The notes beneath the pieces are model-generated. The model was not told where the DNA came from, did no database searches, and was given only the letters and a program-made list of their open reading frames with translations. The translations under genes and the position numbers were made by a program. Positions 24,172-33,134 of a stretch of DNA of 39,741 nt are shown here, one piece after another; the first letter of the stretch is position 1, and every line of letters starts with the position of its first letter. The stretch lies in the NCBI GenBank assembly GCA_964383365.1, contig CAYLHF010000027.1, positions 1 through 39,741 on the forward strand, written 5' to 3'. Source of the DNA: CAYLHF01 sp964383365. Its GTDB lineage: Bacteria; Bacteroidota; Rhodothermia; Rhodothermales; UBA10348.

Positions 24172-25199
24172 CAGAGACCCGTCATCCCAATCTGGTTCTC
24201 ACGACGTCTCCCTTCGTCAAAGCGAGCGTCGACACCACATGGATCATGTGGCAGGTGAATTATGCCCTGATTCCGGTCGTGGCCGCAGCACTCTGGTTTT
24301 ACGGGTTGTCGGCACTCCTGATACTGGCATCCTCGACACTCGGAGCCGTTGTCACAGAACGAATTGCACTTTCCCGATCCGATGCACTACCCGGTCGGCT
24401 TCGGGACGGTACGGCCATCCTGACCGGTCTCCTGCTGGGGCTGACGCTTCCACCGGGTATTCCGATGTGGATGGCTTTCGCCGGGGGAGCCATATCCATT
24501 GGTCTCGGAAAAATCATTTTCGGTGGGATCGGAGGAAACGTATTCAATCCTGCACTCGTCGGGAGAGCCTTCCTGCAGGCCGCATTCCCGGTTGCGCTCA
24601 CCACGTGGCCACCGGTCGCTGAAGCGTCCCGGTTCGTGTCCGTCCCTCCAAACGTCCTCGCCCTTCCCATGATGCATTCCGGAGTGGATGCGGTCTCAGC
24701 GGCCACTCCGCTGGCACGCATGTATTTCGACGGCGTCTCCGCCAGCCTCCCTGATTTGATGTTTGGATCCACGAACGGCAGCCTCGGAGAGGCCAGTGGG
24801 CTGCTCCTGATCCTGTGTGGAGTATATCTGGTGACGAGGAGGGTCATGAACTGGCGCATCCCGGTCTCCATCATCGGATCAGTCCTGATCTTCGCAGCCG
24901 CACTCCAGTGGTTCCAACCGACGTATCCGACCCCGGTGTTTCATCTGTTTTCCGGGGGGCTGCTATTGGGCGCCATTTTCATGGCGACCGACCCGGTGAC
25001 GTCTCCTCTGACCCATAACGGTTGTTGGATTTTCGGCGCCGGAATAGGCATTCTGGCCCTGGTCATCCGACAGTACGGAGGGCTTCCCGAGGGGGTGATG
25101 TACGCCATTCTTCTGATGAATGCGTGTACACCACTTATTGACCGGTTGACCCAACCACGCACGTTCGGATCCAAGAAGAGAGTGTCATTCACGCGCTGA
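24168..25199 (+). CDS. rnfD: Rnf electron transport complex subunit D
   Basis: This is an integral membrane subunit that carries a covalently bound FMN and takes part in ion translocation. It has 343 residues from the ATG at 24168, which overlaps the rnfC stop. The frame is open upstream into rnfC, but only this start gives the typical N-terminus (LVLTTSPFVKA). About nine hydrophobic segments are visible, with the family motifs RLRDGTAILTGLLLGLTLPP and GGNVFNPALVGRAFL. The flavinylation site is SAATPLARM with Thr180 as the FMN acceptor. The FMN transferase ApbE needed for this is not encoded in the window. The stop overlaps the rnfG ATG by one base. Confidence 0.95.
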   Translation: MTETRHPNLVLTTSPFVKASVDTTWIMWQVNYALIPVVAAALWFYGLSALLILASSTLGAVVTERIALSRSDALPGRLRDGTAILTGLLLGLTLPPGIPMWMAFAGGAISIGLGKIIFGGIGGNVFNPALVGRAFLQAAFPVALTTWPPVAEASRFVSVPPNVLALPMMHSGVDAVSAATPLARMYFDGVSASLPDLMFGSTNGSLGEASGLLLILCGVYLVTRRVMNWRIPVSIIGSVLIFAAALQWFQPTYPTPVFHLFSGGLLLGAIFMATDPVTSPLTHNGCWIFGAGIGILALVIRQYGGLPEGVMYAILLMNACTPLIDRLTQPRTFGSKKRVSFTR

Positions 25200-25900
25200 T
25201 GGCATCCATGCAGACACATACCACCCCACGTCCCGAGCCACCAAAGAGTGGTCGCATGATTGCGACCATGGGTTTAATCGGACTCATTGCGAGTGTTCTG
25301 TTGGTGGTCACGTATTTCACCACGAAACCGTATATCGAGGCCAACCTGGCGGCCTATCTCGAGAGCGCCATTGGTGAAGTGCTGCCGGGTATTTCGTCGA
25401 GGAGAACATTCCGTATTGTCGATGGAAAAATCACTCCCGACGACGAGGGGTTGGCCCCGCCCGGTTCCCGCGTATTCGCCGGATTCGACTCGCTTGGTAC
25501 GCTCCAGGGGCTCGCCATCGAGGCACAGGGGCAGGGCTATGCCGACGTCATTCTCGTGCTGTATGGATATGATCCAGATTGTGGATGTATCATCGGATTC
25601 AAGGTGCTCGATAGCCGGGAGACCCCGGGGCTGGGAGACCGGATTCAACGTGATCAGGCTTTTCTGGCCAACTTCGACTCACTCGACGTCCGGTGGATTC
25701 CCGAATCGATGTCGGTTGAAGGACCGATAGAACTCGCCAAGCACGGAACGAAAACTGCGGCCTATCAGATCGATGCGATCTCAGGAGCAACGATCTCCTC
25801 CCGGGCGGTCACGTCGATACTGAATGCAGGAAACGAGGTCGTACTGAAGGCCATTCACGAAAATCTGGACCAGTTTACTCCGAATCAAGATGTCCACTGA
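25199..25900 (+). CDS. rnfG: Rnf electron transport complex subunit G
   Basis: RnfG is a membrane-anchored subunit facing the periplasm and carrying covalent FMN. It has 233 residues. A single N-terminal membrane segment (about 22-42) is followed by the FMN-binding domain (GQGYADVILVLYGYD; DSRETPGLGDRI). The flavinylation motif SGATIS places the FMN on Thr198. It also has CGC at 128-130, a pair of cysteines not usually highlighted in this family. The start overlaps the rnfD stop as TGATG. The next gene, rnfE, starts 11 bases before the rnfG stop. Confidence 0.95.
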   Translation: MASMQTHTTPRPEPPKSGRMIATMGLIGLIASVLLVVTYFTTKPYIEANLAAYLESAIGEVLPGISSRRTFRIVDGKITPDDEGLAPPGSRVFAGFDSLGTLQGLAIEAQGQGYADVILVLYGYDPDCGCIIGFKVLDSRETPGLGDRIQRDQAFLANFDSLDVRWIPESMSVEGPIELAKHGTKTAAYQIDAISGATISSRAVTSILNAGNEVVLKAIHENLDQFTPNQDVH

Positions 25901-26635
25901 CAGTGCAAATGAAACGAAAGCAGGTCCGGGCGCGNNNNNNNNNNNNNNNNNNNNNNNNNNNNNNNNNNNNNNNNNNNNNNNNNNNNNNNNNNNNNNNNNN
26001 NNNNNNNNNNNNNNNNNNNNNNNNNNNNNNNNNNCGCGGATTTTTTCCTGAAGGGACTCTGGAAAGATAATCCGGTATTTGTGCAGGTCCTCGGCATGTG
26101 CCCGACACTCGCTGTTACCAATACGCTCATGAACTCCGTGGTCATGGGACTCGCGACGACATTTGTACTCGTGATGTCCGGTATCCTTGTTTCCGCTACC
26201 CGAAAACTCATCCCCAAACAGGTACGTATAGCCACCTATATCCTGATCATTGCGACGTTTGTCACGATGGCTGACTACATCATCAAGGCGGTCAGCCTGA
26301 GTGCACACCGGAGCCTCGGTGCTTTCATCTCTCTCATCGTCGTGAACTGTATCATTCTGGGCCGGGCAGAGGCTTTCTCATCGAAACACGCGGTCGTGGA
26401 CTCGGTGAAAGACGCTCTGGGTATGGGTCTAGGGTTCACGCTGGCACTCTGTGCGCTCGGGATCATCCGAGAATCGCTGGGTAGTGGGACACTCGCAGGC
26501 TTTTCACTTTTCGGTAGCGGATACGAACCATGGGTGATATTTGTGCTTCCGGGAGGCGCCTTCTTCGTCTTGGGATTCTTGCTTCTGGCCATCAATCGGC
26601 ACAACACGAATCACGCGGTCGAGGGCGCAGGTTGA
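25890..26635 (+). CDS. rnfE: Rnf electron transport complex subunit E, interrupted by an N-run that is probably spurious
   Basis: RnfE is an integral membrane subunit that, paired with RnfA, holds the intramembrane iron centre in Rnf/Nqr complexes. The visible part has LWKDNPVFVQVLGMCPTLAVTNT and VNCIILGRAEAFSSK, both conserved in the RnfE/NqrD family. The start is ATG 25890, inside the end of rnfG. The frame is broken by 100 N at 25935-26034. Both edges carry CGCG; merging that four-base overlap gives a continuous frame of 213 residues (…AGPGADFFLKGLWK…), the normal length. The gap is therefore most likely a scaffolding artefact rather than missing sequence. Cys residues in MCPTLAVT and VNCIIL are the expected iron ligands. 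Confidence 0.92.
25935..26034. other. Assembly gap (100 N) in rnfE
   Basis: This is a run of exactly 100 N. The four bases before it and the four after it are both CGCG. Collapsing them restores the rnfE frame, so the true missing length is probably zero. Confidence 0.9.
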
Positions 26636-26636
26636 C

Positions 26637-27218
26637 ATGCACACGGAATCTCTCGGATCCATCTTTCTGAATGCGCTCCTCATCAACAATTTCGTGCTGA
26701 GCGCCTTCCTGGGAATCTGTCCGTTTATCGGTGTTTCGAACAAATTCGATACCGCTGCCCGGATGGGGGCCGCCGTCACATTCGTCATGCTCGTCAGCTC
26801 CATGTGCGCGTACGGAGTTAACGTAATCCTGGCGATCATCGGGGCTCCATATCTCCAGTTGATCTCCTACATCGTGATCATAGCCTCCGCTGTTCAACTG
26901 GTCGAGATGTTTATAAAGAAATTCAGTCCCGCTCTGTTTCGTGCGCTCGGGATCTTTCTTCCACTCATCACAACCAACTGTGCCATCCTCGGTCTGGCTC
27001 TGTTTCAGACGAGCAAAGGATACAATTTCCCCCAGTCACTGGTCTACGCACTCGGCGCCGGAGGAGGATTTTCGCTGGCCATCATACTGATGTCGGGAAT
27101 CCGGGAAGAACTCGAAATCACCTCCGTTCCGGATGTCGTCCGTGGAACCGCCATCGTGCTGATCGTTGCTGGAATTCTGTCCATGTCATTCATGGGATTC
27201 GCCGGCCTGAGTGGCTAG
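26637..27218 (+). CDS. rnfA: Rnf electron transport complex subunit A
   Basis: This is an integral membrane subunit of 193 residues, homologous to RnfE and NqrE, with six predicted membrane segments in inverted topology relative to RnfE. The conserved iron-ligand segments LSAFLGICPFIGVS and LPLITTNCAILGLAL are present. ATG 26637 is preferred: it lies one base after the rnfE stop and gives the usual N-terminus (LLINNFVLSAFLGICP). An upstream frame inside rnfE should be ignored. It completes the B-C-D-G-E-A set, so the Rnf complex should be functional. A small cysteine-rich gene follows 23 bases later on the same strand. Confidence 0.96.
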   Translation: MHTESLGSIFLNALLINNFVLSAFLGICPFIGVSNKFDTAARMGAAVTFVMLVSSMCAYGVNVILAIIGAPYLQLISYIVIIASAVQLVEMFIKKFSPALFRALGIFLPLITTNCAILGLALFQTSKGYNFPQSLVYALGAGGGFSLAIILMSGIREELEITSVPDVVRGTAIVLIVAGILSMSFMGFAGLSG

Positions 27219-27241
27219 TATCCTCGTCAAGTACACGTCAG

Positions 27242-27433
27242 ATGCTGACTCAACTCATTATATCATCGTTGGTCCTGTCCGCGCTCATCACAGGATGGTA
27301 CGCGTTGCAGCGATGGACGCATCGACACGACGTTGGAGCCGACTGTGACTATCTGGAGGGACGATGGGGATGCGGAGACTGCTCGGTTTCGGAGTCATGC
27401 GCACTCCACGGTAATACGGCGACCGGCGTCTGA
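27242..27433 (+). CDS. Small cysteine-rich membrane protein, NqrM-like, end of the rnf operon
   Basis: This 63-residue protein has one N-terminal hydrophobic segment (residues 4-20), a short basic stretch, and four cysteines at 35, 44, 47 and 53 (C-x8-C-x2-C-x5-C). This plan resembles NqrM (DUF539), a small membrane protein with clustered cysteines needed to mature Na+-NQR, probably by supplying iron for the intramembrane centre of NqrD/E. RnfE and RnfA are homologous to NqrD/E, so a maturation role for the Rnf iron centre is plausible. Sequence similarity beyond layout is weak, and the assignment is inference. It could also be an unrelated small Fe- or Zn-binding peptide. Confidence 0.65.
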   Translation: MLTQLIISSLVLSALITGWYALQRWTHRHDVGADCDYLEGRWGCGDCSVSESCALHGNTATGV

Positions 27434-27478
27434 GATAGCGGCTAATACGTACGTCCCGGAAGCACGGCGCGGGAAACC

Positions 27479-27940
27479 TCAGTCTCCTACTCCGTAATCC
27501 TGAAAATAGGCTTCCTGGATGATCGCATGCTCCTTGCACTCGTGGTCGCGAATAAACGTGACCAGGTCGGAAACCCGCTCCTCGACGCGGATAACTTTCG
27601 GAGAATCGGCGTTGAGTACGCTCTTGAGGACCTCCAGTATATGATTCAGATCTGAAATAATCTTCCGGTGGTCTTCTTCCAGATGGGCGATCTGTGTCGA
27701 CAAATGCGGAGCTACCCGGATCAGGTCTTCGTTGTAACCGCCCTCTTCTTCGAGATCAAAATGCTTCTGCAACTGGTTGTGAAAATCTCTCAGTTTCCAG
27801 AGTAGATCCATTTTCCATCCGGCGAACGTGTCGCTACCGACTTCATGCTCGAAGGCACGGTCTAGATCGTCCATGGTGGAGTGGAGATTTCGATGATCTT
27901 CTTCGATCCGACGTGCCAGATCCCTGTCAACTTTATCCAT
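27479..27940 (-). CDS. Hemerythrin-domain protein
   Basis: This is a four-helix hemerythrin-like protein of 153 residues with repeated His/Glu motifs that bind a di-iron centre: EEDHRNLH, FHNQLQKHFDLEEE, HLEEDHRKI and HECKEHAIIQEAYFQDYG. Such proteins bind or sense O2, or handle iron, NO or peroxide. The ATG at 27940 is preferred because AGGTGAGG lies three bases before it; a GTG at 27949 is inside that ribosome site. It is convergent with the rnf operon, 45 bases from its last gene. A role in protecting the O2-sensitive Fe-S proteins next door is only a suggestion. Confidence 0.85.
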   Translation of the reverse strand: MDKVDRDLARRIEEDHRNLHSTMDDLDRAFEHEVGSDTFAGWKMDLLWKLRDFHNQLQKHFDLEEEGGYNEDLIRVAPHLSTQIAHLEEDHRKIISDLNHILEVLKSVLNADSPKVIRVEERVSDLVTFIRDHECKEHAIIQEAYFQDYGVGD

Positions 27941-27949
27941 GATCCTCAC

Positions 27950-28158
27950 CTTTTGTCAGTTCCTCACGATGAATATAATCGGCTTGAAACGGCGCTGCTC
28001 CGGCTTTGACTGTGGGGCATTTCCCTACAGTCTGCAGTCGGGTTTTCGCGGGCGACACATGCGTTAACCAACTTCAGCGATAGACGGCTGAAACATCCCT
28101 GAAAATGGATGAAAACGGGATTTTCATACTTCATAATCCTACCTTGTTTTTCTCGTAA
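27950..28158. promoter_or_regulatory. Divergent intergenic region between hemerythrin and GH5 genes
   Basis: This 209-base spacer should contain promoters for both genes. An imperfect hairpin lies at 28009-28031 (ACTGT, a G-U pair and GGG against CCC and ACAGT, loop CATTT). No clear operator for a known regulator was found. Confidence 0.25.
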
Positions 28159-30210
28159 TTGGCCACATTCGGCCTATCCTACCTGAGAATAAATTTGATA
28201 TCTGTAAGAACCTCCTCGATTCAGTGTCTGGCGTTGATTGTCTGTGTCGGAATGTTGGATGCCGCGTCTGCCCGGGCACAACTGACGCCCTCGGTGGCCG
28301 CCACCCAGATGGGTCGGGGCATCAACCTCGGAAATACCCTTGAACCGCCCCAGGAAGGCGCGTGGAATAATCCGCCAGCGGAAGAGCGTTATTTCGACGC
28401 ATATGCTGAAGCTGGATTCCAGACCGTCCGCATTCCCGTTCGGTGGGATCAGCACACCGGTTCTTTCGGCCCGTATCACGTTAGCGATGCCTGGATGGCG
28501 CGCGTAGAAGACGTTGTGGACTGGGCCCTCAACCGAAATCTATTCGTCATACTAAACGCCCATCACGAGGACTGGATAAAGCAGAACTACGGAAATGCCG
28601 TTTTTCGTGCTCGATTCGACAGCATCTGGGCCCAGGTCAGTCGCAAATTTTCAGACCGGTCAGAGAAATTGATGTTCGAGATTATCAATGAGCCCAAAGG
28701 AATGACTCGGGAGAATGTGGACGACCTCAACGCGCGCATCCTCTCCATCATCCGGCGCACCAATCCGACGCGAATCGTGATGTATTCCGGCAACGAATAT
28801 TCCAACGTGGATCAGCTTCTGGCCGCCGCGCCATTGAACGATCCTTACGTGATGGGCTATTTCCATTCGTATGATCCCTGGCAGTTCGCAGGACTCGCGA
28901 GTGGAACATGGGGAACAGACGCGGACCTCAATGCCATGAGGGATCGGATCCAGCGTGTGGCGACGTGGTCAACGTCGCACCATATGCCCGTCGTGGTGAG
29001 TGAATTCGGAGCTGTCCACGGGGCCGATTACAATTCCCGCATGCGCTACTACGCGACGTATGTGGAAGAGACACTCCGGGCCGGAATACCATTTCAGGTC
29101 TGGGATGACGGGGGCGGCTTCGGCGTGTTGAACCGCGCTGACCTGACCTGGGATGACACCAACGATATTCTGATGCACACCTTCGTCGATGGCCCGACGT
29201 CGGTTTCGGCACGGGTCGAGTCCGACAGTACGGTCGTCCTCGCGTGGGAAAATCGGACGCTCCAGAACGAGATTCGCGTCCAACGGGCCACGGGCAACGG
29301 CGCATTCGCCGATGTTGCTACGCTGCCGAACTCGGCAACCACCTTTACCGACGCCAATATCGGCGGCGGAGTGACATACCGATACCGAATCATCGCGACG
29401 AATGCCCTCGCCGGCGACCGATTTTCCTACCCGGTCCGAATTACCGTCCCTGCATATTCCCGGTCGAATTTTCTCGGGAGTCCCTTTCCTGTTCCTGGTT
29501 CCTTCGAGGCAGAAGATTTCGATGTAGGTGGGGATGGCCTGACCTACCACGATTCGGACGCAATTAATGGTCCGGGAGGCTATCGGAACGATGTGGGCGT
29601 GGACATCGAGGCACGTCCAGATGGCGGCTATCATGTCGGCTTCCTCGAACCCGGTGAATGGTTGGAGTATACCGTAGATATCGCTTCTGCGGGTACCTAC
29701 CGCGTTACCGCGCACGTCGCTTCCCTGAGTGGTGGCGGCGCTTTTTTTTTCACGTATGACGCTGGCACAGGCAACCGGATGATCGTCCCGCAGACGGGGA
29801 ACTGGGTGACCACGGAGCCAGTGTCAGAAACCGTACAGCTCAATGCAGGCGTACAGGTGATCCGGTTTTCCGTCTACACCCTCCCGGCCTTCAATATCGA
29901 TCGGTTTGATTTCGAACTAATCGCCGCAACCTCCGTCGAGACTCCGCCGGACCAAAAGGAATCGCCCACCTCGGATGAAGTATCGCTATACCCGAATCCT
30001 ACCAGGAATAGTATTTCTGTCCGACTATCAGCCCATTCCGGCTTTCAAACACTGACCATGTTCGACCTTCTGGGACGCATCGTCCGAACGATGCCAGTCG
30101 AGGGAATCCAGACGATGCTCGATACGGCGTCCCAGCCGGCGGGAGCGTACTTCATTCGACTTACTGGGCCGGAGGAACAGAGCCTGATCCAGTCCTTCGT
30201 GAAGCGATAG
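28159..30210 (+). CDS. Secreted GH5 glycoside hydrolase with Fn3-like and CBM6-like modules and a T9SS sorting tail
   Basis: This 683-residue exported enzyme probably cleaves beta-glucan or beta-mannan. The signal peptide ends near ASARAQ. The GH5 barrel (about 45-345) contains INLGNTLE, the acid/base Glu178 in INEPKG and the nucleophile Glu282 in VVSEFGA. A fibronectin-III-like domain (about 348-432) follows. A CBM6-type carbohydrate-binding module (about 445-595) contains EAEDFDVGG and PGEWLEYTVD. The C-terminal 75 residues are a type IX sorting domain (SLYPNPTRNSISVRL ... PAGAYFIRL). A T9 homopolymer at 29742-29750 stays in frame. The start is uncertain: TTG 28159 opens the frame, but TTG 28195 gives a more normal signal peptide. 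Confidence 0.9.
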   Translation: MATFGLSYLRINLISVRTSSIQCLALIVCVGMLDAASARAQLTPSVAATQMGRGINLGNTLEPPQEGAWNNPPAEERYFDAYAEAGFQTVRIPVRWDQHTGSFGPYHVSDAWMARVEDVVDWALNRNLFVILNAHHEDWIKQNYGNAVFRARFDSIWAQVSRKFSDRSEKLMFEIINEPKGMTRENVDDLNARILSIIRRTNPTRIVMYSGNEYSNVDQLLAAAPLNDPYVMGYFHSYDPWQFAGLASGTWGTDADLNAMRDRIQRVATWSTSHHMPVVVSEFGAVHGADYNSRMRYYATYVEETLRAGIPFQVWDDGGGFGVLNRADLTWDDTNDILMHTFVDGPTSVSARVESDSTVVLAWENRTLQNEIRVQRATGNGAFADVATLPNSATTFTDANIGGGVTYRYRIIATNALAGDRFSYPVRITVPAYSRSNFLGSPFPVPGSFEAEDFDVGGDGLTYHDSDAINGPGGYRNDVGVDIEARPDGGYHVGFLEPGEWLEYTVDIASAGTYRVTAHVASLSGGGAFFFTYDAGTGNRMIVPQTGNWVTTEPVSETVQLNAGVQVIRFSVYTLPAFNIDRFDFELIAATSVETPPDQKESPTSDEVSLYPNPTRNSISVRLSAHSGFQTLTMFDLLGRIVRTMPVEGIQTMLDTASQPAGAYFIRLTGPEEQSLIQSFVKR

Positions 30211-30333
30211 GCAGCGTTTCCGAGGGTTTGTATTTCCGACTTAATTACCATTAATTGGCGCCACTCGGAGCCACAGCACGTCATCTCCTGTCGTCCGGTG
30301 TGCATTCATCACTGGAGACATATTCCCCATATC

Positions 30334-33065
30334 ATGGTCGGAAACACCCTCTCACACTACCAGATCACGGCCGAGCTCGGCCGCGGCGGCATGGGCATCG
30401 TTTACAAGGCTACCGACACAAAGCTAGGCCGAACGGTCGCCCTGAAGGTATTGCCATCGTCGGCGCTGGCAACTGAAGAAGACCGGGCCCGGTTTTACCG
30501 GGAAGCCCAGGCCGCCGCGCAACTCCATCATGCCCACATCGCCACGATTTTCGAGATTGATGAGGCCGTCCCGAGCGGAGCCCCACATGGCACGCAACCG
30601 TCTCCCTTCATCGTCATGGAGTATATCGAGGGCGAGACTCTCGATGCCCGCATAAAGAAGGGGCCGTTGAAGTTGGATGAGGTCATCCGGGTTGCGAGTG
30701 AGATCGCATCCGCGTTGGAGGCGGCCCACACCAATAAGATCGTACACCGTGACATCAAGAGTGCCAACGTGATGCTCACGCAGAAGGGCGCGGCGAAAGT
30801 GCTCGATTTTGGGCTGGCGAAGACGGCTCAATCGACCCAACTCACCCGCATGGGCTCAACACTCGGCACCGTAGCCTACATGAGTCCCGAGCAGGCCCGA
30901 GGCGAAGAAGTGGATTCCCGTACCGACCTCTGGGCCCTCGGCGTCGTGATGTATGAAATGATCGCAGGCACAAATCCGTTCGGTGGCGACTACGAACAGG
31001 CGGTCGTCTATGGCATCCTGAATGCCGATCCGGAGCCGCTCACGGCCTTGCGTACCGGTGTCCCGATGGAGATCGAGCGGATCACGAACAAGCTGTTGGC
31101 CAAAGATACCGCCCACCGTTACCAGACCGCCCCCGATCTGATTGCGGACCTGTCGGCGATTATTCTGGCTCCGTCATCGAGCAAATCGAGTGGTACCGGG
31201 CCAATGGTAGACTCCCCGGGTAGCCACTCCTCGGGGNNNNNNNNNNNNNNNNNNNNNNNNNNNNNNNNNNNNNNNNNNNNNNNNNNNNNNNNNNNNNNNN
31301 NNNNNNNNNNNNNNNNNNNNNNNNNNNNNNNNNNNNCTCCTCGGGGAATCGCTCCATTCCAATCTGGTGGGCTGCACCCGTTGTCGCCGTGGTCGTACTC
31401 GTCTTCTGGTTGGGAAGGGTTACCGTCTCTCCAACCAGGTCCGATGGAATGGATATCATGCTCCGAATTCCATCTCTCGAACCTATTTTTAACGGATATG
31501 AGAAACCGAGTTCCGTCGACCTGGCGCTGTCACCCGACGGTTCGAAACTGGCATTCGTGGGTACCGATGAAAATGGAGATGGTCTTTTTGTAGTCGACTT
31601 CTCTATGAACCAGCCCCCCCACCGTCTTACCGATGCCCGGGTCAAGTTCCCGTCTTTTTCACCAGACATGAAATCGGTGGCATTCGAAGGTTCGGGGGGA
31701 ATCTTCCGAGTACCGATACGCAGCGGGGAACCAACACGCATAACGAATCAGATCCAGGATGCGACTGGCGTCTCCTGGGGCGCCGACGGCTATGTGTATT
31801 ATGTACCCAATTTTGGTGGAGGAATCTGGCGCGTACATCCTGAGCATCCGATTCCTGAACCAATGATTCGCGTTCGATCGGATCTGGGAGAACGAGGCTT
31901 CACCTGTGTCTCACTCACACCCGACCGGCAATCGATCCTGGCGGGTAGATACGGGCAAACCGGACTGGAAATCGTTCTGATCGGATTAGATTCCGGAGAG
32001 AGAACCACGCTGGCACGTGGAGCATGCCCGGCGTCTGCAGATAAGGATCGAATCCTCTATTCGCAGGGACCCAGGCTGATCGGAGCGCACCTGAATGCCG
32101 ATAACACTCTGAACCATGAAACAACCCTTTCAGAGAATCTTTTCGTGGATCGGGGGACTTTAACAGCGGAGTATGCCACTTCCATGAGTGGCGATTTGAT
32201 CCTCATCGAAGGAGCCAACGAGTCAGGCAGGAGGCCGGAAATCAGACGCTTCGATGGTACTTCGTATTTTCTGGATATCGGGTACGATGAATTCAACCAC
32301 CTTGCACTCTCCCCGAACGGAGAATTCCTGGCAGTCACCGCTCCCGTTTCTGCTACCGGAGACATGGACCTGTTCGTATATGACATCGATCAGGAAGATA
32401 TCCGGCAACTGACGACAACGGACTCTTGGGAAGGACATCCGACCTGGACCAGCGATTCTGGCTCTATCATCTATGCCTCAGAAAGCTCGGGACAGGCCGA
32501 TATTTATGAGATTACCCTGCTGGGCCAGGAGCAATTGGTTTTTGCAGATTCCGTCCAAAAATATCCTGGAGATGTATCGAAAGATGCGAGATTTGTTGTC
32601 ATGCATGTTCCTACGACTTCACAGGATTCGGATATATTTGTTCTGGATCGGGATCTTGACACCAATTCGCTTGTGTCGGGTGGCCGCGGAGATCAGCGAT
32701 ATCCGACGTTTTCGCCGGACGATCGTTTTATCGCCTATGAGTCTGACGAAACGGGCTCGAAAGAAATCTATGTGGTTGATTTTCCGCCCAGTCAACCGCG
32801 AAAGAAAATTTCGACCAATGGCGGACAAAAACCCGCCTTTTCCAGAGACGGCAGGTACCTGTATTTTGAGAGCAGCGGTAATCTAATGCGCGTTCGGTTG
32901 AATACCAGTGGTCGTCGGATAAACGATGCGGAAGTAGTTCTGACTGACGTCACGGATGTCTATGCGCTTCTACCGGATAATTCCGGGATAATCACCCGCG
33001 AAGCCGCGAAAACACGAACCGTCCGGTTAATGAAAAACTGGACTCTTGAGGCGACTGAGGAATAG
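30334..33065 (+). CDS. Transmembrane Ser/Thr protein kinase with TolB/PD40-type propeller, split by a probably spurious N-run
   Basis: The N-terminal part is a Hanks-type kinase. It has a glycine loop GRGGMGIVYKA, catalytic Lys in VALKVL, HRDIKSANV with Asp140, DFGLAKT and GTVAYMSPEQARG. After a Ser-rich linker the sequence runs into 100 N at 31237-31336. The ten bases before and after the gap are identical (CTCCTCGGGG). Collapsing them gives one uninterrupted frame of 873 residues: linker, membrane helix (WWAAPVVAVVVLVFWLG), then about 540 residues of WD40-like repeats such as LALSPDGSKLAFVG and SWGADGYVYYVP, typical of TolB propellers. This kinase-TM-propeller plan is common in FCB and acidobacterial genomes. 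The cytoplasmic kinase would respond to an outside signal bound by the propeller. ATG 30334 begins the usual kinase N-terminus. Confidence 0.88.
31237..31336. other. Assembly gap (100 N) inside the kinase gene
   Basis: This is a run of exactly 100 N flanked on both sides by CTCCTCGGGG. Removing the gap and one copy restores the frame through to 33065, so the true gap is probably zero. Confidence 0.92.
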
Positions 33066-33134
33066 TCGGCACCACATCTCGGTGACGAGGCCCGCATAGT
33101 TACAGATTCGTTCGGTACTACTCTATATTGTCGT

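Noticed and set aside
29741..29751. T9 run as a frameshift in the GH5 gene
   Set aside because: The reading frame and the CBM6-like domain continue normally on both sides.
31389..33065. A separate propeller protein starting at 31389
   Set aside because: Its first residues are a membrane helix that continues the kinase frame once the duplicated gap flanks are merged.
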